From Glaciihabitans arcticus (GTDB lineage: Bacteria; Actinomycetota; Actinomycetes; Actinomycetales; Microbacteriaceae), in the NCBI RefSeq assembly GCF_004310685.1, contig NZ_SISG01000001.1:1116001-1180000 (forward strand): a DNA stretch of 64,000 bases, read 5' to 3'. Under the pieces are notes generated by a model. The model had not been told where the DNA came from. It ran no database searches and was given only the letters and a program-made list of their open reading frames with translations. The position numbers and the translations under genes are program-made. Below are positions 59,489-64,000 of this stretch, one piece after another (positions within the stretch are counted from its first letter, which is position 1; the number at the start of each line of letters is the position of its first letter).

Positions 59489-61759
59489 TTACTGGGTGGA
59501 GAAGTCCTTCAGGAAGGTGTCGGACATCCACGACTGGTCCTCGGTGCGCAGGGCTGACCCCGAGAACTCGGCATCGGTGATCATGAGGTAGCGATTACCT
59601 GCGGGGCTGTCGTTCCAGGTCGAGTCGACGGCGGTCCAGGTGCCGTCGATTTTGACCTTATTCCAGGCGTGAAGGCCGCCGTTCACCACGTCGCCCACGA
59701 TCACCACGGTCTCGATGCCCGCGTCGTTTGCCAGGGCGTTGAACGCGTAGGCGTAGCTCGCACAGACGCCCACACCGTCGACGAGTACTCCGTTCGCATT
59801 CCAGGCGTTCGCGTACTCGACCGGCACCGCGCCGAAGAAGCCCTTGTCCTTGTTGGCCAGAGCCTTGTGGTCGTACGCGGCATTCTTGACGATCCAGTTG
59901 TTGAGTGCGGTGACCTTCTTCGCATCGGACCCGCTGCTGGCCACATCTTTCACCACCTTCTTCACCTTGGCGAAGAGCTCGGACTGCATCTGCGACATGA
60001 CCTTCTTGGTGAAGGTGTACTCGACGGTCATCGCCGTACCCGCGTTGTTGACCTGCATGCCCTTGAGACTGATGGCGTACGGGTTCTGGTACATCGCCTC
60101 GTACGCGGCGTCCATGGCCTCCGGCATGCCGGGCTTGTCGATCCATTCCGAGATATCGATGATCGGAGTGTGGGCGATGAAGTGCGCCGCCAGGAACTTC
60201 GAGAAGTCGTTGCTGCCGAAGATCGGATACTCCGTGTCCGGCGCTTCCTTGACACCGGTCGCGAACTGGTCCACCGGCTCGGTGAGTGACACGAACTCCG
60301 TCATACCCGTGGTCGGCGCCTCGTCGTCGGCGCGCTTGTTGTACGCCTTGACCGCCGCATCGATGTCGGGCACCGTCGCCTTGCTCACCGGAACCCACTC
60401 GCCGAGACTCGTGCCCCGTCCCATGAGCGGCAGCGCCCACCGTCCATCGATCTCGAAGACCTTGTCCGCCACGATGTGAGCCACAGTCGAGCGCGTCGCT
60501 CCGTCGAGCGAGGTGAATGCGATGGTGGTCTGCACGTTCTCCATGCCCTCGACGAAGCCGCTCTTGCCCCACTTCTTGAGCTCACGAGACGCAGCAAACG
60601 CGATCTCGAGCGGCAGGGTCCCGGCGATCTCAACCGAGTCGTAGGTGTTGTACGGCGAGAAGTTCGTGCCGTTGCTGGCGATTACACCGAAGTCATAGCC
60701 ATTGGTGTCGCCCGTCAGCGACCAGCCGCTCGAGAGCGTGTCGGCGCTGCCGTACGAGAACAACTCCATGCCGACGTTCTGCTGGTTCACCCAGGGCGCA
60801 TCGCGGCTGTCGTCGGACTGGGAGATAGAGCTCGACCAGGTGGTGGTCTCCGATTGGTCCAGGATATCGAGGCTACGAGTGGTCGTCGATCCGCCGCTGT
60901 GCGAGGCCACAACGAGGTATCGGTCAGCGCCATCCACCGGGTCCCAGGTCATGGTGAGGTTGCCATCGTCATCCTCGGTGCTGAAGGTGACGACCGGTGC
61001 GGCCAATTCGCTCTTGGCAGTGAACTTGGTTACCACGGGCTTGTCGAGCAGTTCACCCTTCTCGTCGATCTTGCGCATGAGGTAGTACTCGGAGTGCAGA
61101 CCCCAGCCGCCGCCGAACTCCTCGTCCATCACCGGGCGGGGGTAGTGCCCTTCCACGGTCCAGCCTGTGGGGCTGTCGTGCGGCAGGATGAAGATCGGCT
61201 CCCCCGGCTCGTACTGGATTGCCATGACTTCGGCGCGCTTGGTGAACGCCGCGTCATAGAAGATCTCGAACGCCCAGCTCGGGTTGACGTAGGGGTCTGA
61301 ATTGAGAAGTTCTTCCTCGCCCGGCTCGAAGGTCTCGCCCGGGAAGGGCGTGATGGCGGGTTCGGGCGTCGCGAAATCCATCTCGCGCTTTTCGAAGTCG
61401 AACTTCGCGGGGAACTCGAACTCATGGTCGCGCTCGATGTTCAGCATCGGGGTCGTGTACGAGTAGTCCCAGGCGGGGTCGGCGTACACCGTGCCGTTCG
61501 ATCCGCCGGTGAGTGCGGGCAACCCCCAGACGAAGAATGACGTGACGGCGAGGATGACGACACTGCCGCCCGCGATCAGCGCGACCAGCCCGCTCTTGCC
61601 CTTGCTCTTCGGGGCCGTCGCGACGGGGCCGGCAACCGGCTCCGTCAGGGGCGGGTGGAAGTGCTCGGTCCACTGTGCGCCGTCCCAGTAGCGCTGGCGG
61701 GGTGTGCCCGAGGGATCCGGGAACCATCCCGCGGGCGCGGAATTGTTGGAATCAGTCAT
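59489..61759 (-). CDS. Transglutaminase-like surface protein with DUF2510 N-terminus
   Basis: The 756-aa protein starts with a DUF2510 motif (GWFPDPSGTPRQRYWDGAQW). A single membrane span follows (GLVALIAGGSVVILAVTSFF, about residues 57-76), then a long extracellular part with an Ig/fibronectin-like segment (residues ~270-330). A C-terminal transglutaminase-like domain has catalytic Cys666 (GVGVCASYAYAFN), His697 (GGLHAWNKV) and Asp712 (AVDSTWND). It may crosslink or cleave envelope peptides; this is inference from the family. GGGGGC precedes the ATG. Confidence 0.87.
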   Translation of the reverse strand: MTDSNNSAPAGWFPDPSGTPRQRYWDGAQWTEHFHPPLTEPVAGPVATAPKSKGKSGLVALIAGGSVVILAVTSFFVWGLPALTGGSNGTVYADPAWDYSYTTPMLNIERDHEFEFPAKFDFEKREMDFATPEPAITPFPGETFEPGEEELLNSDPYVNPSWAFEIFYDAAFTKRAEVMAIQYEPGEPIFILPHDSPTGWTVEGHYPRPVMDEEFGGGWGLHSEYYLMRKIDEKGELLDKPVVTKFTAKSELAAPVVTFSTEDDDGNLTMTWDPVDGADRYLVVASHSGGSTTTRSLDILDQSETTTWSSSISQSDDSRDAPWVNQQNVGMELFSYGSADTLSSGWSLTGDTNGYDFGVIASNGTNFSPYNTYDSVEIAGTLPLEIAFAASRELKKWGKSGFVEGMENVQTTIAFTSLDGATRSTVAHIVADKVFEIDGRWALPLMGRGTSLGEWVPVSKATVPDIDAAVKAYNKRADDEAPTTGMTEFVSLTEPVDQFATGVKEAPDTEYPIFGSNDFSKFLAAHFIAHTPIIDISEWIDKPGMPEAMDAAYEAMYQNPYAISLKGMQVNNAGTAMTVEYTFTKKVMSQMQSELFAKVKKVVKDVASSGSDAKKVTALNNWIVKNAAYDHKALANKDKGFFGAVPVEYANAWNANGVLVDGVGVCASYAYAFNALANDAGIETVVIVGDVVNGGLHAWNKVKIDGTWTAVDSTWNDSPAGNRYLMITDAEFSGSALRTEDQSWMSDTFLKDFSTQ

Positions 61760-61851
61760 GTGAAGCCCCCGGGGATTGCGCCAGCATTATGCCTGACGTT
61801 GCCTCAATTCTAGGGGTCTACCCTCGTGCGGGTGACGTGACACAATGCAGC

Positions 61852-62400
61852 GTGAACAATCGCCGGGATGACGTTGACGGGGTCGAGCTGGTCGGCGGCG
61901 TCGAGAAGCGCGAGCTCTCGGTGGTCGACTTCGACCCGCGCTGAGCTGGTGTGTTCGTCCCTCACAAGCAACGGATTCGCGCGGCGCTCCCCCTGGCTCT
62001 CATCGAGCACATCGGATCGACCTCCGTACCGGGGCTGCCCGCCAAGCCGATCATCGACATCGTCGTCGGCGTGGACGACGTGACCGCCGAGGAGGACTAT
62101 CTGGTTCCCCTGCTGGCGGCCGGCTACCTGCTGCGCGTGCGGGAGCCCGGCCACCGACTGGTGCGCACACCCGAGCTCGACGTGCTCGTGCACGTCTACC
62201 AGCGCGATGATTCGGCGGTGAGGAACTACCTGCTGTTCCGGGACCGGCTTCGCGCCTCCGCCTCGGACCGCGAGCTATACGCGACCACAAAGCGCCGCCT
62301 CATCGCACAGGGATTCGACGACATGAACGCCTACTCGGATGCCAAGACCGAGGCTATTGCGGCGATCATGGCGCGGGCGCGCGGCGAATCCGGGAAGTAG
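61852..62400 (+). pseudogene. GrpB-family gene with an in-frame TGA at a conserved Trp codon
   Basis: Both sides of a TGA at 61942-61944 are in one frame and form a GrpB protein. The part before it reads VELVGGVEKRELSVVDFDPR. After it come AGVFVPHKQRIRAALP, LALIEHIGSTSVPGLPAKPI and a normal C-terminus. Relatives continue DPRW at this point, so TGG appears to have changed to TGA. A GTG at 61951 could still give a truncated 149-aa product lacking the conserved first strand. GrpB proteins are nucleotidyltransferase-like and of unknown function. Confidence 0.72.
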
Positions 62401-62404
62401 CGGC

Positions 62405-62542
62405 TCAGGCCGTCCAGGCGAAACCGTTCGGGTCGGTGAACGCATCGCCGCCGCCGATCAGGATCCGGTGTGACCCCGTGCCCTCGGGCTCGACCCCCGC
62501 GTCCTTCGCGAGCGCATTGCGGCTGTAGAGCCCGACATTCAT
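62405..62542 (-). pseudogene. Remnant of a VOC-family (glyoxalase-like) gene
   Basis: The 45-codon frame reads MNVGLYSRNALAKDAGVEPE, then GTGSHRILIGGG, then DAFTDPNGFAWTA. The two ends match separate parts of a VOC-family protein (LYxxxALAxDAG and the final FxDPxGxxW motif), with about 40 residues between them missing. It is probably an internally deleted gene. Its ATG overlaps the stop of the lipoprotein gene (ATGA), so it may still be translated. Confidence 0.5.
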
Positions 62543-63174
62543 CGCCCGTCGGGCCGGAGAGGGCACGCGTCGAGAATCCCCGCGTATTTGGGATCGTCCC
62601 CGTGCACATTGGTCGGTTCGGGGTACCACATCTGATTCGGCCACTCGGTGATGAAGTCCTCGCGACTCGGAGGCTTCGGCACATTCGAGCCATGCTTGTT
62701 CAGGCAGGGAGCGACAAAGAGGGTCAGGTAATCGTAGAGGTAGCCGAGTTGGTCGTCTGTGATCGGCGGGTTGGGCCTGGGCGGATAGCTCGCCTGGCAC
62801 GTGAACCAGGCCAGTGCCTCGGGTTCCGTTGCCGGGTACCAGCTCTCCGCGCTCTGGTCGGCGGGCACAACAACTCCGTGATTCTTGAGACAATCCGCCA
62901 GCGGAACTTCACGCTCGCTCGCATCAACTGCTTCGACGATGTCGACCTCGGGTCGAACAGCATCGGGGAAATCGGCCACCACAGACTGCCAGTACAGCTC
63001 GATCACCCTGGTGGTCTCGCCCAGTTCCTCCTCGTCGGACAGCGGCTCACCGGTCGGCATGGGTCCGAGTTGCTCGAGAACGAGATCCCGTTCGGATTTC
63101 GGGCTGCCCGCAGGTCCCGCCGCACAACCGACGAGCAGGAGCAGTGTCGCCAGCAACGGCATCAAGCGCCTCAC
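62539..63174 (-). CDS. Cys-rich lipoprotein of the second ECF module
   Basis: The 211-aa protein has a lipoprotein signal (LLLLVGC, lipid Cys18). Its mature part carries repeated Cys-Leu motifs, ADCLKNHGVVV and APCLNKHGSNV, plus WFTCQAS and LDACPL. This is the same pattern as in the lipoprotein at 27316-27846 (ECMRDRGHVV, ECLRNAGFPI), so the two are distant relatives. The GTG start overlaps the ECF sigma factor stop by 4 bp. It is probably exposed on the outer membrane face; its role is unknown. Confidence 0.8.
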   Translation of the reverse strand: MRRLMPLLATLLLLVGCAAGPAGSPKSERDLVLEQLGPMPTGEPLSDEEELGETTRVIELYWQSVVADFPDAVRPEVDIVEAVDASEREVPLADCLKNHGVVVPADQSAESWYPATEPEALAWFTCQASYPPRPNPPITDDQLGYLYDYLTLFVAPCLNKHGSNVPKPPSREDFITEWPNQMWYPEPTNVHGDDPKYAGILDACPLRPDGR

Positions 63175-63656
63175 GCGATCGCTTCCCTAAGTTTCGCGCG
63201 AGCCCGGCTGTACCGCGCACGAGCCGCATCGGGCCGAAGGCCGAGCACGCTCCCGGCCTCAGCAACACCCAGTCCGTCCCACACGATAAGGCGCACGAGT
63301 TCACGATCCCGATGGTTGAGGGTGGTCAGCGCTTCCTCGATCTCGATGGTCGACTCCTCTCCACGCGCGTCGACGTTGTCGAGGGCTTTCGCACTCAGCC
63401 GAGCTCGCCTGTTCTGTCCGCGCAGGTGATTGGCGAGAACGCGCTTGGCCACACCAAAACTCCACGCGCGCAGTTCGTCCGGGTCCGCAGGACACTTCGC
63501 CCAGCGGCGCCACAGCACGACCAGAGTCTCCGACAGGCAGTCGTACGCGTCATCGCGGGGCACAACGCGACGAACGAAATAACGCAGCAGAGGTTCCATA
63601 AGCGGTTCGACGCGCACGGTGAATGACCGTTCGCCCACCAGGGTGTCCGCGCTCAC
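63171..63656 (-). CDS. ECF-type RNA polymerase sigma factor
   Basis: The 161-aa protein has region 2 (LLRYFVRRVVPRDDAYDCLS then ETLVVLWRRW, WSFGVAKRVLANHLR) and region 4 (LNHRDRELVRLIVWDGLGVA then EAGSVLGLRPDAARARYSRA). Region 4 is close to that of the sigma factor at 26262-26756. I use the GTG at 63656 because it makes a 4-bp overlap with the upstream gene; an in-frame TTG at 63686 would add ten residues. The downstream lipoprotein gene is coupled by another 4-bp overlap. Confidence 0.9.
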   Translation of the reverse strand: MSADTLVGERSFTVRVEPLMEPLLRYFVRRVVPRDDAYDCLSETLVVLWRRWAKCPADPDELRAWSFGVAKRVLANHLRGQNRRARLSAKALDNVDARGEESTIEIEEALTTLNHRDRELVRLIVWDGLGVAEAGSVLGLRPDAARARYSRARAKLREAIA

Positions 63657-64000
63657 CGGCGCAGTTCCTTCGGGCTCGAGCCGCAATCGGACTCCCGCTC
63701 GTACTCGAGCACTTCCCGATCACCCTGGTTGGCTGCCGTCGCAACATCCGCGAGGTGGTCCACGTACCCGCCGCCGTCGAGCGCGACACCAGCGGGCCAG
63801 GAGACAGCGGCGCGCAGGACCTCGGCAGCTGCGTCAGCGCGCGCCGTGTCATCCCGCGCATCGGCGTTCAGCCACTCGTCCACCCAGGTGCACCGTGCGC
63901 CGTGCTCGAAACTGTGCTGGATGCTGCTTGCCTGGCTGACGCCCTCGACCTCGGCGAGTTGGGAGATCATCGCGCCGCGGAACAGCTCGTCAGAGATGCC
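63653..64000 (-). CDS. Hypothetical protein, 5' end outside the window
   Basis: The frame is open to the right edge, so the N-terminus is missing. The visible ~115 residues are soluble, acidic and mostly helical (ISQLAEVEGVSQASSIQHSF, WLNADARDDTARADAAAEVL), with two cysteines (GARCTWVDEW and ESDCGSSPKE). I do not recognise the family. The stop overlaps the ECF sigma factor start by 4 bp, so it belongs to the same operon. Confidence 0.65.
   Translation of the reverse strand, partial: GISDELFRGAMISQLAEVEGVSQASSIQHSFEHGARCTWVDEWLNADARDDTARADAAAEVLRAAVSWPAGVALDGGGYVDHLADVATAANQGDREVLEYERESDCGSSPKELRR

Noticed and set aside
61942-61944. Selenocysteine or programmed readthrough at the grpB TGA
   Set aside because: I see no SECIS-like hairpin after the TGA, the aligned residue in relatives is Trp rather than Cys, and TGA is used as an ordinary stop by many genes here.
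1-64000. CRISPR arrays, insertion sequences, attachment sites or a replication origin
   Set aside because: No spaced direct repeats, transposase or integrase genes, tRNA-associated duplications or DnaA-box clusters were seen; tRNA-Val is intact with normal flanks.

Overview
The window comes from a high-GC actinobacterium. It is most probably a member of Microbacteriaceae or a close relative. The evidence is the GC-rich codon use, a DUF222/HNH nuclease, a polyphosphate glucokinase, the aceE-fasR-fabD-fabH-acpP-fabF order followed by a DUF3145 gene, a SCO7613-type membrane protein and many leaderless genes. The family assignment is inferred; no 16S rRNA is present. I see no transposase, integrase, phage gene or CRISPR array, so this reads as ordinary chromosome.

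Layout. 1-2.4 kb: end of an HNH nuclease gene, a 55-aa protein, methionine aminopeptidase and polyphosphate glucokinase. 2.46-10.14 kb: a high-affinity potassium uptake operon, kdpFABC plus kdpDE, led by a 31-aa membrane peptide and a perfect 17-bp palindrome. 10.14-11.6 kb: two tandem paralogous membrane proteins and two small proteins. 11.6-12.02 kb: RNase P RNA (minus strand). 12.05-13.98 kb: a frameshifted gene, a coiled-coil protein of the zinc-ribbon family that has lost its zinc ligands, and a NIF3-like protein. 13.99-20.02 kb: a 1703-aa protein in which about 1235 residues of Pro/Ala/Glu-rich repeats precede an NCS1-type permease, downstream of an EamA transporter. 20.2-22.8 kb: a membrane protein and a clostripain-type (C11) lipoprotein. 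22.8-25.7 kb: an SRPBCC-SDR-flavin oxidoreductase operon. 25.8-27.9 kb: a lipoprotein facing an ECF sigma factor operon. 27.9-30.9 kb: small proteins, tRNA-Val(UAC), a hydrolase, two membrane proteins and a peroxiredoxin.

31.0-40.8 kb is the central-metabolism core. It holds pyruvate dehydrogenase E1 (aceE), a FasR-like regulator, a 1.5-kb insertion (DUF6194-like gene, inverted repeat, hydrolase), then the type II fatty-acid synthesis genes fabD, fabH, acpP and fabF and the DUF3145 gene. aceE makes acetyl-CoA, which feeds fatty-acid synthesis. 41.0-48.4 kb: a glycosyltransferase with a PadR regulator, a PolA-like polymerase lacking the 5' nuclease, a second copy of the inverted repeat, and single genes for DUF1684, DUF2236, DUF427, GNAT and SRPBCC proteins. 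48.4-52.9 kb: a tightly overlapped run of acyl-CoA-dehydrogenase-like protein, PIG-L deacetylase fused to a NodS-like methyltransferase, GT2 glycosyltransferase, Dps and SDR. This is the best candidate in the window for an uncharacterised pathway. 52.9-62.4 kb: an acyltransferase, a 1209-aa SCO7613-type membrane protein with a PrmC-like methyltransferase, an esterase, a large transglutaminase-like surface protein, and a grpB gene broken by a TGA at a conserved Trp codon. 62.4-64 kb: a remnant of a VOC-family gene and a second ECF sigma/lipoprotein module related to the one at 26-28 kb.

Regulation visible in the sequence: at least 15 genes start 6-7 nt after a TANNNT hexamer, which suggests leaderless transcription as a common mode here. 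Several convergent gene pairs share a CTAG tetranucleotide that supplies both stop codons.
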